DNA of 64,000 nucleotides. It comes from Sipunculus nudus (lineage: Eukaryota > Annelida > Sipuncula > Golfingiida > Sipunculidae). A model generated the notes under the pieces. The model was not told the origin of the DNA. It saw only the letters and a list, made by a program, of their open reading frames with translations, and searched no databases. Each line of letters begins with the position of its first letter. Within the stretch, counting starts at the first letter, position 1. The stretch lies in assembly GCA_026874595.1 (NCBI GenBank), contig CM049319.1, positions 58,598,917-58,662,916 of the forward strand, read 5' to 3'. Positions 25,870-39,500 of this stretch are shown piece after piece. The translations under genes were made by a program, and so were the position numbers.

Positions 25870-28085
25870 GATATGTATGAAAACTATGAGGTTGAGCTTT
25901 ACCTTTTGCTGATCTCGTGGTGAAAAATACTTGAAATTTTTCAATTAAAATTAAACTTTATTTTGAATTCTATTCAAGTTTAGATTTTCATGTTTATTAA
26001 ACATCAAAGTCCTGTACAATTAAAAAAAAAGCACCTCACAAAGTCTGATCATTACCATTCCATGGTTAAAAACGCAGAAAAATCAGGGACAACATATAGT
26101 CTATGCTTTGTTTTGTATATAAATGTTACTTTATTTAAATATAAATCAAGTCTGCATTGGTTCAGACTTTTTAAAAATCACTGCCCCCCTTATTTGACCT
26201 GCCTGGTTTATAATATTGGTATTTTTAAATTTTATGGTGCTATTCTCCACAGACACAGTCAGTATTTGTACTTCACAGTTAATGGCTGTACATTCGAACA
26301 ATAAACAAAGTTCATATATCACTGTACTGTTCACATGAAAAAAATGCAAACTGCCTTCAAAGTGCTTCAGTAGCACACTAAACCATATAAATGAGACAAT
26401 CTTAATTTGATAAACTATTTTACTAAATGAGTATGCCATTGGGAAAGAGCAAACCCATGAACCATTTTCTTATCTCCAGTAAAAAAGTAAATGCAAAGGT
26501 ATTGATCACTCATCAGCTGTAAATATTTGAGCCCCCCTCCCCCCCCCCCCCAAAAAAAAAAATTTAGTGATTAAAAATTGTTGCTTCTGTATTTCATGCA
26601 TTTTTTTGTGAACGTTATGTTCATTACTTAATACAGTGTATTAATGTTGGGAAAGGCTGCCTTTGCTTTAGTGATCCTTTAAAGAAAAGGTTCTGCAAAT
26701 CCAAATGTTCCTGAAGGTCTCAAAGATTCTTGTCAAATAGATCAATCTTGATGTTTTCACATAGACCAATTAAGGAACTGTCAAACTTATTTTGTGGCCT
26801 TGCCAGGTCTTTTTGTAAATTTCCAATATTTTTTCTTGACAGGCTCCATATATTTTTTTGTGCTGACAGGCTCCATATTATTTTGCCCTGATTGCATAAA
26901 TTTTGTTTTTAAAAAGATACTTCTGAAAAAGTACAGTCAGTTTTATTATGGATCAAATTTGACTTGAAATGAAAGGTGCTAATATATCTATTTATTATTC
27001 CTTTATAGTAATGGATGATTTGGTGAAATATTTATTCTGGATATGATGCCTTAGGCAAATAGTGCTGTCAATTTGATCATTTTTACAGTAAACATAATAA
27101 TACATAGTATTCATCAAATATGATCATTTTACATTTTTAAAGATAATTTAAACAGTCTTGGTATCAAAACAAGTACTTGTACTTCAATTCAGTTACTTGT
27201 ACCTAAATTTGTTCAGTGAATGAATCAATGGCCTCTATTTAACTAAGTATTTTATATGGAAAAAGTAAATGTAAATAAAAAAAAATTATATAAGCTATTA
27301 ATTATACTTTCTACAGTTAAGTAGTAGTAGATATTGTAATCATATTTTGCACCGGCAAAACTGAATGTAGCTTACTATTAAATGAATTGATAAATTCATC
27401 AATAATTGATTTATATAAAAAGATGCATAACTTTGCTTTAAACAAGTCCGTTTTTTCCAGCCCTAATTATTAATTTTGTCATTGTTTTCATCAGGTACAT
27501 ATCTTTAGCGAAGCAAGAACAGAAATTCATTAAACTTTATTGTTCAAGGCAGGAAATTAATTTAAGACATTGTGAAAGTTTTGCTTGAGCAGGAGACCTT
27601 GACGTGTCTATTTTAATTTTAATAATTAAAGAAATAAAAAGAGTCAGGGTATCTATGCAAAAAACAACTAAGTATGATTCTTAGCATGAGTGTTAATTTT
27701 AATAAACCTGAACATTGATGTTTCAGTGAAGACGTGATCTTTTGAATGTGAATTTGCAATGAAAAAAAAAAATAATGGATCATATGCATACATTTTTACA
27801 TGTAAAGTGCTAAATAATCAATAATACCCACATGTAATTTTCCATTAAAAGTTGTGTGACAAAACAAAAGAAACCCTTCTTATTTAAATTAGTGGAATTT
27901 CATATGACCAGTAGAAAAAAAAGTGAATCATTTGTATACAGTTTTTACATGTAAAGTCCTTTATAAACAATAATATTAATACCTATGTTATTTTCCATTA
28001 AAAGTTATGTTTAACCAAACAAAAAGAAACCCACTTTGTTTTACATAATGGCATTTCATATGCCTAGTCGAACTATATTTGCAGC
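25868..28085. other. AT-rich spacer, no recognised gene
   Basis: Contains C-run plus A-run at about 26524-26561 and two related segments at about 27720-27860 and 27890-28030, which share TTTTTACATGTAAAGT and ATTTTCCATTAAAAGTT. This is a diverged direct duplication of about 170 bp. No exon or protein similarity was seen. Confidence 0.45.
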
Positions 28086-28086
28086 C

Positions 28087-28089
28087 ACC

Positions 28090-28120
<31 letters not shown>

Positions 28121-28130
28121 ACACACGCAC
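28087..28130. repeat. C-run followed by (CA)n
   Basis: About 20 C residues followed by about 12 CA units. Length may be an assembly or sequencing estimate. Confidence 0.95.
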
Positions 28131-28879
28131 TGAATACACTGTGCCGGCCTGTAAAAAAGGAAATCATATCATTCCCTGCTGTTATTGCCATTACAGACAT
28201 GAATACATGTGTTTATTTGAGTTAACAGTGTGCTTGCATCATTTATTCCTCATTTAACAAACATTCATCCAGTAATTGAATAAAACAGCAAGCAGTGATG
28301 GATCCCAGGTCACATGACTACATCAGTTAAATATGAGGGGCCTAAAGGTTATTCCTGTTGTGGTTTCATTGTTCCATATGTTTTTGCCATATTTGTTTCT
28401 CAATATGAATAGCATGTCATAATTCACATAATGTTGATAAAGTACCTTTAACTGGATCATGTTCCCCAAAATGCAATACTTGATTGTATGTGACTACTTC
28501 CTGCTATTTTCTCCCTACATTCAAATACCTGTGCTTTCGACTGTGCTAGTTTCAACAAATGTTTTTGTGTTTATTTTTTCCACTGCTAGGAGTATGTTGG
28601 ATTGTAAAATTTAGTTGCATTCTTAAAGGTATGCCATTTGATCAGGCATTTTACTTCATACCAATTTTCTGTTCTCCACCTTGCATTTGAAGCATACCAT
28701 GCCATGCTTTCATTGCAATAAGGCAATTTTCTTCATACCAGTTTTCTTTTCTCCATCTGTAAGCTAGAGCATGCCATGCCTTTATTGCAAAGATGAGCAT
28801 TAAGCCCAACATTCTCGCCTACTTTTCTTTTTTATATGAAATATATTTTATTTTTAAAATATATGGAACTGTGAAAGAA

Positions 28880-29600
28880 TGAAAATGTGTGTATACCTTT
28901 AGTGAAGATTGATGTGGTTGTTTGTGAGCGGGTAAATTGTTGATGTTCACAAAAATAAAGTCTTTGTGAATAAAAGGCCACATTGTTGAGGACCAGTCAA
29001 AAAGCAAAAGATTTATTTAAAGATAATAATTGATCTTTAATGTCACCGCAAATCTAAGGTATTATAAGGCAAAAAAATAAAAGGTATGGTTCTTGGGCAC
29101 CCCCCGCGTCAGTTTTACCCCCCCCCCCCCCTGCATCTAACATTTTTATTTTTATTTTCGTCTTTCAAGAAGATAAAATAGTACATTATGATAAGATTTC
29201 CTTTGTTATGTAGTGCTTTTTCCTGTTTAGCAAAAAAATTGTTATTTTCATGCTTTTCCCTAATCAAATGACATTTATATTGAAACAAAAAAGGCCCGCA
29301 CTGGTTTCTGAAAAAAAAAGTGCTAGAGAACCATACCTTTTTTTTGCCTTAATAACAAGATCTATCAAATTATCTGCCATCAATGAACAATGGTTTCTAC
29401 TCATTTTGTATTCCCTTGGGTTTCAAAGTTATGATCACACACGTTACTTTGTATAAATCATAAAATGAGGGATATACTCTGTGTAAGTTATTTAAGGGGA
29501 GATCATGAAATCTAACCCTTGTGAAAGGGTGAGAATTGTGAATATGAAGCCAACCACTAAGCATTTTCATTCCTAAATCTGATATCATCTGTGAAGCAAA
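28880..29600. repeat. Interspersed repeat, family also at 1.5-2.0 kb
   Basis: Shares TTGATGTTCACAAAAATAAA, ATAATAATTGATC, AACAATGGTTTCTACTCATT and TTACTTTGTATAAATCATAA in order with about 1500-1860. Contains a C-run at 29118-29131. Confidence 0.5.
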
Positions 29601-30271
29601 GCAGCATTTTGACCTAAAACCCCTAGGGAAAGATAAGACCACATTATTATTATGCGTTTAATGTTTGGTGTTTCAAAATGTGATATCTACCTCACAGGAC
29701 AATAGTTCTGCATGTTCACTATTACTCTGAAAATATTATGCCCAACCACTGGGACGAACAGTGTTTACCACACACCTATATAAGTCCACTCATACATACT
29801 CTACACTTGTAACTTCATGCAGTGGCCCACATCAGAATCTATGAATATTTGGCAAAAGTTGCTCGTTATATTGATTAATGATTCACTATAGCCCAGATAC
29901 ATCACAATACAAAGTGGGATTTTGTATTGGTATCAACTTTATTGATGCATTTGGGATATTTAAGAGACAAGAGACATCTGATATCTAAAATAGTCTTTCT
30001 TCACCATGTGAAATATCATTGGTAAGAAATGAGTTAAAAAGGCAACTGATTGTAAATCAATTTTAATGATGAATTGAAAATAAAATTGTCAGTGCAATCT
30101 TGTTCAGATTTCTAAAAACAAGGAAAATTTCAGCTTGGAATCCAAGTGATGATAAATCAAATATGAATTGTATTGTAACGAGCAGTTAACGAGTTAGGTA
30201 TTGCATCATGAGATCATGTATTGTTACAGGCCTGCTGTTTATATTTAGTTATAAGTTGTAGTTTATTGCAG
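29601..30271. other. Upstream of ZC3H4 coding exon 1
   Basis: No promoter identified. The tract ending TTTATTGCAG at 30271 is a good splice acceptor directly before the start codon, so this is probably the end of a 5' UTR intron. Confidence 0.5.
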
Positions 30272-30275
30272 TACC

Positions 30276-30513
30276 ATGGATCAAGATGAGCAGTCAGATG
30301 ATCTGCCCGACACTCAGCCCCTGGACAACAGCCAGGAGGGGGATGCTCAGGAGGCAGACACACAGCCTCTTGAACAGGAGGAAGGAGATATTGAGGAGGG
30401 TGAATTAGAAGAGGGCGAGATAGACGAGGAGCCCTCTGGTGAGGGTGAGCAGAAAGACCAGCAGAGCAAGGAGAACTCACAGGAACAGCAGAGCCAGGAC
30501 CAGAATGGCACAG
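30276..30513 (+). CDS. ZC3H4: ZC3H4 coding exon 1 with start codon
   Basis: Starts [20 protein letters not shown] and continues with an acidic stretch including [14 protein letters not shown], the family's N-terminal ELEEGELE signature. Donor is CAG then GTACAA. The ATG has context GTACCATGG and is preceded within 5 bases by a splice acceptor. Confidence 0.92.
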
Positions 30514-33500
30514 GTACAATTCCTTATGTGAATGATGATAGACTTGGTTTAAATTTTAAGATTATTATATGTCGCCTCTGGCATTTCAGGAGTTTGTCAG
30601 TTTGGTTAAAAATGTTTTATATGGGGTAGATTTTGTGGTATGTATGTGACTTGAATATGGAGCTTGTTTCTCAGAATATTTTTTGCGAGAGGTGATTTTA
30701 GTGCCTCCTAAAAGTATTGTTATTTTATGTTTGATAATTTTTTATTTATATTTTTACCTGCCAGTCTTTTAGAAGATCGCACCTTAGTAAAGTAGAAATT
30801 ATCCTGTAAGGTTTAAACAAATTTCAGTATTTGTATCCGCCAAAACAAAGTTTTCCGGATTTTTACCGGGTTCCGCCGCGGCTGCTGCGTTCGTTTCCGG
30901 AGAACTCCTCTGAGACTACCGGACGGATTTTTCCGAAACTTGCACCAATTATCGGGTCACATGTGAACTGATGCCTAACCAATTGGCCTTGACCTGTGAC
31001 CTTTCCTCTCTGCCCAGCGTCCGTTTGTGCGTCTGTTTCCACACATAAAACCACATACCTCGGGAACCGTTTGACTGATCAGGAAAATTTTTTGTAAAAA
31101 TGTAGCCCTTGGATAGCTTTATAACATACACAAAAAATGGTGGCGCCACCTGCAACCATGTTTGCACAGTGTCCATCTGTTCATCTGCCTTGGGTTAAAA
31201 TCACTCATATCTCTGCAGTGGTTTGTCTTTTCCACCTGAAATTTTGCATGTGTATACATCTTGGATAGTTCCTCATTCGAATAACAGGTGGCGCCACCTA
31301 CAATTATGTTTACTTGGCAGACATCCATTCTAATATGTAACACATGTAACTCTATTTCCCCTTGCCACTCAATCCATGCCTCACTTCAACCGTCCTACTC
31401 TGATTTGGCGGATACACGTAGTCGCTTGTCAACTACCCGTATTCTAGTTGTATATGTATTTTTATACAGCAACTGTTGCCCCTAAAGAGAAGGAGGAGGA
31501 CAATGATAGCTCTGACCAGTCTGAAGATTCTGACGATGCAAGGAAGGAACGCAAGAGGAAGAGGAAGTCCAAGAAGAAGAAGAAGAAAGAAGAAAAGGAA
31601 AAGGTGAATATTTTCTTTACTCTTGTATTGTATAGATAATAACCAGAAACTTGTTTAACCCTCAGGCCTTAAAAATAATCTTCAGCTAATTACATAGGTC
31701 TGCCAAATCACTCTTTTATAATTATATGCCAGACTTTGATGGGACATATTTTGATATACCCACAGTCCATGTGTCCAATTAGATAACTTTTAGTGTGGCA
31801 GCGATAACTTTAAGGGGCTTTGATGGATTTACAAGATACTTACCTTAACTATTAACTAATAGATTATCTCATCCCAGTTCGAATATGGGCCAAATCCACA
31901 CATATTAAATAAGGTCAGAGGTCACTAGGCCATATCATGATGTTGCTGCAATCACTTGCGAGGAATATGATGGATTTTTATAAAACTACAGAAATATAAA
32001 TAAGTATAGTATCTGGCACAAGTTTAATTTCACGCAAAAGCCACACATACATAATGAGGTCACCAGACTTTAATGGCATTATTGTGACTTACTATAAATT
32101 TTATGGATCCATTTTACATATTTTACATATTTACAAATAAAGTTTCTCACCTGAATTACATTCCCAGAAAAATTTATGATATTTAATGAGGTCAGAGGTC
32201 ACCAGATACGTAACAGGCACTATCTCTTAAGCTCCTGATGAATTGAGAAATTATTTTGGAGGATTTCCATGAAAGTGATGCTAATCACTCTTTTTTCATC
32301 AACACACTTTTCAATGAAAGAATTCTGATATCTGCTACTTCTCTTCTGCTTTTGCAGTTCAGTTAGAACAAGAATGGGACATTTCAAAATTTATTTGTGT
32401 GAAAATGTCAAGCATGTTTAACAATATGTAGAAAATGCCTTTATCTTGAATAATAGGGGGATATGCACCATGTATGTTTCTGACTTTGGGAACGATATAT
32501 TTCCACAAATTGATGTACAGGAAGCACATCTCATTAAGTCTGTGATAAAACATAGATGTTGGGAAAAGATGGAAATTTTACTCTTTTTTTTCACTCTATT
32601 TTGCGAGAATAATTTACTCTTCTTTTTTTAAGGCACTTGCTCTTCTTTTTTAGTAATTTTCCTTTAGCGCGCCTGTTTTAGATCCAGCACTGTCTTGAGA
32701 AATGGAAATTTGGTGTGATAGATTAAAAATACACAATCCACCATCGGCCCATCATCTTTGCTGTAAAAAGCCAATTTTGATATGATTAACTATTCTAATT
32801 CACATTGTAGTGCTGATCATTAATCATGAATATTCAACAGTCCATGAACAGTGTGATGTTTTGCTCTACCCCCTCCCCCACCCCCTGTAAATGAATCAGA
32901 CAGACATACCATGGTACACTGGTAACAATATTTGTGAGTCAGAGATGTTGAATCCCATTTTGCATGTGTTACCTCCTGAAAGAGGAACAATTACACATAA
33001 CCTGCACTTGTATGTTTTGAAAGTAATGAATAAGAGGGTTAAGTGCTCAATTATATATGTTCTGGTTGAGGAGCAATATGAATGTTTAATCTAATGTTGC
33101 TTGTAGTTAGGGCTCCGCTTGAAAAGCGGGTGCCCTATAGTAATCGACCTGTCCGTCTGTCTGTCTGTCTGACTGTCTGTCTACCCGTCCGTCCGTCCAT
33201 CCACAAATTCTTTTCTGGATGATAACTCCGGTTAGGATTGACGGATTGAGTTCAAACCTGAAATATATATTAACCATCAATTATAGCCCTTTCGATTTTG
33301 GGGTCTGGAGGTCAAAGGTCAAAAAAGTTATTTACAGTTTGGTGTTAAATTTTAGGTCCCTCTTTCAGCAGGGCAGAAATCACAATTGTAACCATAATTG
33401 TTTGTTCCACCTAAACAGTAGGACAGGTCCTCATGTCAACAGCAACAAGGCATTATATATGGTTATATTTAGCCATTTTTCTTTAAGTTATGGGGTAAAA

Positions 33501-36500
33501 ACCATTACTGAACACCTAGTAAGGTTGCACTCTCTTAGCAAATATGCATGCAAAAGGACACACATTGTTAACACAATAACTCGTAAAAAGTATTACATAT
33601 AAGGTCCCCAGAATCACGGCAGTGATGGATCTTTTGATGGGCGACATCATGTTGAAGATGGGTGACCTTGATTGATTTTCAAGGTCACAGAGGTGATAAT
33701 GCTAAAATAATTTTTTTAACCAAATAGCTCGCAAACAATTTGACTAACACTCACTGAACTTGCACCAGTAATATTTGTTATGAAGGGCTAGGTCAGGTTT
33801 GAAGATGGATGACTATGACAGAGGCAATAATTCTCAAATGATGTTAATGCAATAACTTGATAAGAATTTGATGAACAATCAAATTTGTTTCTGCATAATA
33901 ATTCCCCTAACATATGATGGATAGGATTCAAACATAATATGTATCACCCATGGCCTAAGGGTGGAAGCTTATTGATATTTGGGTCAGAAGGAAGAAAAAA
34001 AAGTAATACACAGTTTGGTGTTCAGTTGCTGGTGTCTCCTTCAGCAGGCCAGAAATGGATGAATCTTTTTTGAGTCACTTGTGTACAGTGGCATTAAATT
34101 TTCACAGCATATTTTGTACAGACAATTTGAAGATACCCCAGAAAGGATACACTGGCCCAACGCACCACAGTGGCTCTCATTTAGACCATGTTTGGACAAA
34201 TCTATCTCCACTTCCAACATCTCAAGGAATTTGGACCTATTATAGTGACCATCAACAAATTTACATTGATATTCATATGTAGCCATTCTACACAACATAG
34301 CGCATCTGTAGACCCAAGCCCAAGAACAGCTGAATCTCAGTTCAAGAGAATGACCATTTTATCACTACTAACCTGCAGCTGACTCTCTCTAATACTACAA
34401 GGTTCATGTACAGACTCAAGCCTCACATATAATAAGGCCAATTCAACATACAAATACTGGAAAAATATTTTACACAGCCCAGCCAAGACTTCAACCAAGA
34501 ATAATTGGCATGGGTAATACACATATACAGAAACTAAAAATGCATGCAGTTCTTTTATATCATTATTTTGATAGCTTTGAACATTTTCACTTTACCATAT
34601 CTTTTCTTCCAGATTATACATGTCAGCTGTTCTTTACAGGTTCTTTAATTTTCAAATATCACTCAATCAGCCCATGCTACCAAAGTACACCAAATTCACA
34701 GTACTACAATTTATAATGACTGCATCTTTTGCGGGGCCCTCCCTGACCTGTCAGTTTTCAAGTTGTATTACATCATGCAAATGAGTCAGAGTTACTCCTG
34801 GTCTGCATTCATCAATACTTGCATTTTAAAAGAAAAGTGTTCAGTGATGAATATTCTTGTTCAGTGATGAATATTCTTGTTCAGTGATGAATATTCTTGC
34901 AGAAGAAAAAGAGAAAGAAGACAAAGTATATGGATTATGACCGCATGGAGGATGACTTCCAAGGTGAGGCACAACCAGGTCAGCCAGGCTGGCCAGGGTC
35001 AGGATACCCCCAGCGTCAATCCCCGTACACAAACAGCCCTCCTGGACCTTACGATTCTCCTGATGATGAAAACAGCTCACCTAGAAGGGGATACGAGCAG
35101 GGGAATAAGTACGACCAGCGTTCCCCTCATGACGACCCATATGGAGATGTGTACGGAAGCCCACGTGGTCCGTATGACAGTCCTTCTGATGGTGAAGATT
35201 ACGGACAACCTCCCAGGAAGTTAAGTAAGTTGGAAGACAACAATCAGGGTCGCAGCTTGATGAGTATGTTGGACGATGAATACATGGATGCCACTGTGGC
35301 AGCCAATGAAAAACAGGATGTTTTTGATCGAGCTGTGCGAGGACCTCCAAATCCAAGGAAACAGGAAAAGAAGCGGCACTATCAGGAGCTTCATAAACAA
35401 CGGCAGTCCATGGAGATGCAGAGGCAAATCAGTAACAGGCCCGTGTGTAAATTCTTCAAGGATGGCAAATGTAGTAAGGTAAGCTAGCACACCTTTAATT
35501 TATCTTGATACAACAAGCTGTTTTCTGGATTTAACTAAAATTCCATTTTTAAAATTTAATTCTTCTAGCATAAATGCAAATTAGGAAGCATAAGCTCTAA
35601 AATGTTTTAAAAAATATTATATTAAATGATAATAAAAAAGGTTAAAGATATAAAATATGTACATTTATAGGTACTCAATTTTTGATCTGAACAAGGATAT
35701 GAACTTCAGCAGTGATCTCTTTTCCCTTTTGTATTAGGAAACCTGTTATTTTAGGAAATTCATCAGATTCCTCCAATAATCAAACCCTTTTGTTCTCCAT
35801 GTAAAGGAGGTGAGCAAAACGAGTAGCAGCCTTTATCACAGGCTAAGCTTTCATACAAGCCTGCAGTTGTACAAATGACATTTTCAGAATCCCTTGCATC
35901 CTCAAAAGATAGTGGAAAATGAGAGGTCTGTTATGCAGTGAATTTGTTTAAGGGGGGGGGGGGGGTAGTCTGATTTATAATGTATTAACCATGCAGATAA
36001 TTTCAGGGAATTTAAAACTTCTGATTCTTTTGTTCACTTATAATTGTCAGTCAGTTGACACTTGACAAATGTTTTACTATGATGTTTGATGTTTACAACC
36101 ACTGTACCAAACATTCCTGGTCTGAGGATTTTATAAAAGGAGCATGGGCTACATCTTTATCTACCTTTCCTTTATACTGTGTTGATTTTTCATCTGCTTG
36201 AAATACACAGTTTTCAAAACCTGTGTCATCCGAGGGTTAGGATACTCCATCAGACTGTCTTATTAATTCCTTTTGCTGACCCAGTTTAAGTAAAATTATG
36301 TTAAAATGGGTCCCATAATATATCTGCTTGCAAACATTTTCACTGTATATTCATCAGTTTTCAGCTTAGACTGTATTATTCGTTTCTTTTCTAACTGTAG
36401 GGTGAAGATTGCCAGTATAGCCATGACTTCACACCTGTGAAGAAACCAGAGATTTGCAAGTTCTACCTCATCAGTGTGTGTAACAAGGGCAGTGACTGTC

Positions 36501-39500
36501 GGTATATGCATGGTGAGTACACAGCAACTGACCATTCACATCAGCAGACAGATTTTCACACAGATGGATTGTGCACTAATAAACACTAATGTATTACTTG
36601 TTTATCCATTTAGGCAGGTCCACACCTCCTCTGCTGATTTTGTTGCAGACAGGTTTTCACTGAGCCAAGTTCACCCTAATGATAGATCTACTGTAATGCA
36701 CCCTTTCTAAATAATGTCAAAATTAGTAGAAAATGACCCCCTTAGGACACACTTGGCATGGTTACAGACACATAAAGTTAAAATATGTTCTTGAAAGGTT
36801 TTGATATTACAGCAGTGTACTGTACAGAACAATTTGTACTCTGGTTTTCACAATTTTCCTATTTTTTTGCAGGAGACTATCCATGCAAGTTCTTTCATGC
36901 TGGGAAGGATTGTTACCAGGGTGACAATTGCAAGTTTTCTCATCAGGAACTCACTGATGAAACCAGACCTATACTTGAGAGAGTAAGTAAGATATCCTTA
37001 TTTATTATAAAATAATGACTCTTACAAAGATAGCTTGCCTGGCGGATATGTTGTGACCCTGAGTAAATCTATTGACAACCTGGTATCAGTTATCAGTGGT
37101 TAGAATGGAGCAAATATACTCTGGAAATAGCCCACAGACCATACTAACAGCTAAGACACCTTATTTATGGTAAAAATGGAGTGAAACCTGTACCACACCA
37201 AAGGAAGCAATGAGTGAATAAAGTATAACCTATGGTATGAAACCTCCCATGGGACTGGCCAAAAGTGGTCTTAATTCACATACCTGTTGTCTTATTAGAC
37301 AGATCAGTTGAAGCCAGTGTGAATGCTTTTGGTTTACCTAAGAGTGGTCTATATGTACAGGTGGTCTCATAAGATGGGTGGTCTTTGACTGATGCAGTAT
37401 GTTTTGCCATGAGACACATGGTTGTACCAATGTGTACATTGTCATACATTTGCTAATCTTTGGCCATGGTTTATTTTTCACAGCTGATTTCTCAAGAAAA
37501 AGGTGGTAATGTTAATACTCCTGCTGTTGAAGAGGGGGATGAATTTGGTTCCCCAAAGAAGAAGCCGTCCTTACTGGGTAAGCACTAATGATGTTCAAAG
37601 ATAGTTACACATGCCATAATAATATCACTGTATGTGGCACGCAATATTCATGAAGACAAGAATCATTCTGTAAGGAGGAGACATTCCATCATGATATCAG
37701 TGAAGAATCTGAGTAGACTGAATTAATGGTCCCCTAAAATTAATTTGCCGCAAGTGTGATGTCATGCCATGAATATAAGTTTGATAAAGAACGAGCACTT
37801 TCTTCTTACTATATTCCTGGCAGTATTGCAGTACATAAATAATTCATATATCTGTGCTTGCTACCAAAACTGCATATTTGAATCTTTTTCATGGGTGAGT
37901 TATTTTGAAAAATGCTCGACCTTATTATGAGGTTAGAACTTAAAAGCAGTATAGAATATTGTGGCAGGGATTAAAATCTTCTTGGAATACCGTGAAATTA
38001 TTTAAATGTGAATGGACATGTACATGTTTAGTGTTTGTAAACCCTAAAAAGTCAACAGAGGTAAAGTAGTGAATACTTTTATACCCAGCATTGCTTTTAA
38101 TCATATATTTATATACGCCAAAACAAAGTTTTGTGGATATAGTGTTTTTGACTGGGTTCTGCCGCCGCTGCCACTGCCGCGTTCATTTCTGGAATAGAAT
38201 TTGAGAACACTGGATAGATTTTTCCGAAACTTGACACCATTATTGGGTCACATGTGAACTGGTGCCAATATATTTTGCATTGACCTCTGACCTGTCCTCT
38301 TTCCAGTGCATCCATCTGTGCGTCTGTTTAGACAAATTTTGCATGTGTATTCATCCTGGATAGCCTACTAGATTTTATGACAGGTGGTGCCTCTCACATT
38401 TTAGTTCAGGCTGCAGGCATCCAGGCTTATTTCTCAGGACTAGTTTGATATATCATCCTGAAATTAAGCATGTGTATAGGTCTCATATAGCTCTTATCTT
38501 ATGCAAAACTGGTGGGGCCACCTGCAACCATTTTGCCTAGCATCCTTCTGTTGTCTGCCATTGGATAAAATCACTCATCTCGGCTGTGGTTATACTTATC
38601 TGCCTAAGATTGTTCAATTGTATACAGCTTGGGTAACTTTCTGGATTTTGTGACAGGTGGCGCCACATACATACACATTTCAGCTCCAGACATCCATGTT
38701 TATATGCAACACACTTTACACTGTTACCCCTTGCCACTCTATCCATGTTACTTTATACTTTACTCGTCCCACTCTGTTTTGGCGGATACACATAGTCGCT
38801 TATCAACTACCCGTGTTCTAGTTCTATAGGCTTTGTGATATTTCTATGAGCTTTATATACTATAATTCTGCAGTTTCCCACCACATCACTTCAGCTATTA
38901 TATACTGTATTTCTTTAGGATCTCCACCACGTCACTTGAAGGAGCAGCTCCAAGAGAAATTGGACCATATGAAGAAAATTCCATCTTTATTTGACATACA
39001 AGTGTTTCCTCCAGGCCAACGCCCACCAGGCCTGCCCACCAGTAACTCAGGCCCTGGACCCAGACCAAGGTAACAGTGACACCTGTGATCTGATCAACTA
39101 GGAATTGTCTTACTTGTGACCTCAAGTGTACTTTTTTGTCATAATATTCGCCATCAGTGTCAACTTTAAAACTAGAAATCCGCATTTTAAGGAATGCAAG
39201 CATCTGCCATGTGGGGGTACCCTATTGGGGGATATTCTCAAAACCGTTTGCTTGTACTAATTTTTCCTATATTCCAAGGTTCATTTGTGCATAAGTCACT
39301 GTGTGAATAATCCTTGATGAATATTCCTCAAATTGATTCTTCATTAGCCCAATCCTGAAATGCCCTGAAAATTTCATGAGATTCTGTTCATTATTGTGCG
39401 AGTTATGTTGTGAACAAACATACAAACACACACATGAATGGACAAACATACAAACACACATGAATGGACAAACTTACAAACACACACATGAATGGGGATT

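Noticed and set aside
33219-33602. 127-codon frame
   Set aside because: It lies inside a diverged repeat whose duplicate at 33.9-34.05 kb does not keep the frame.
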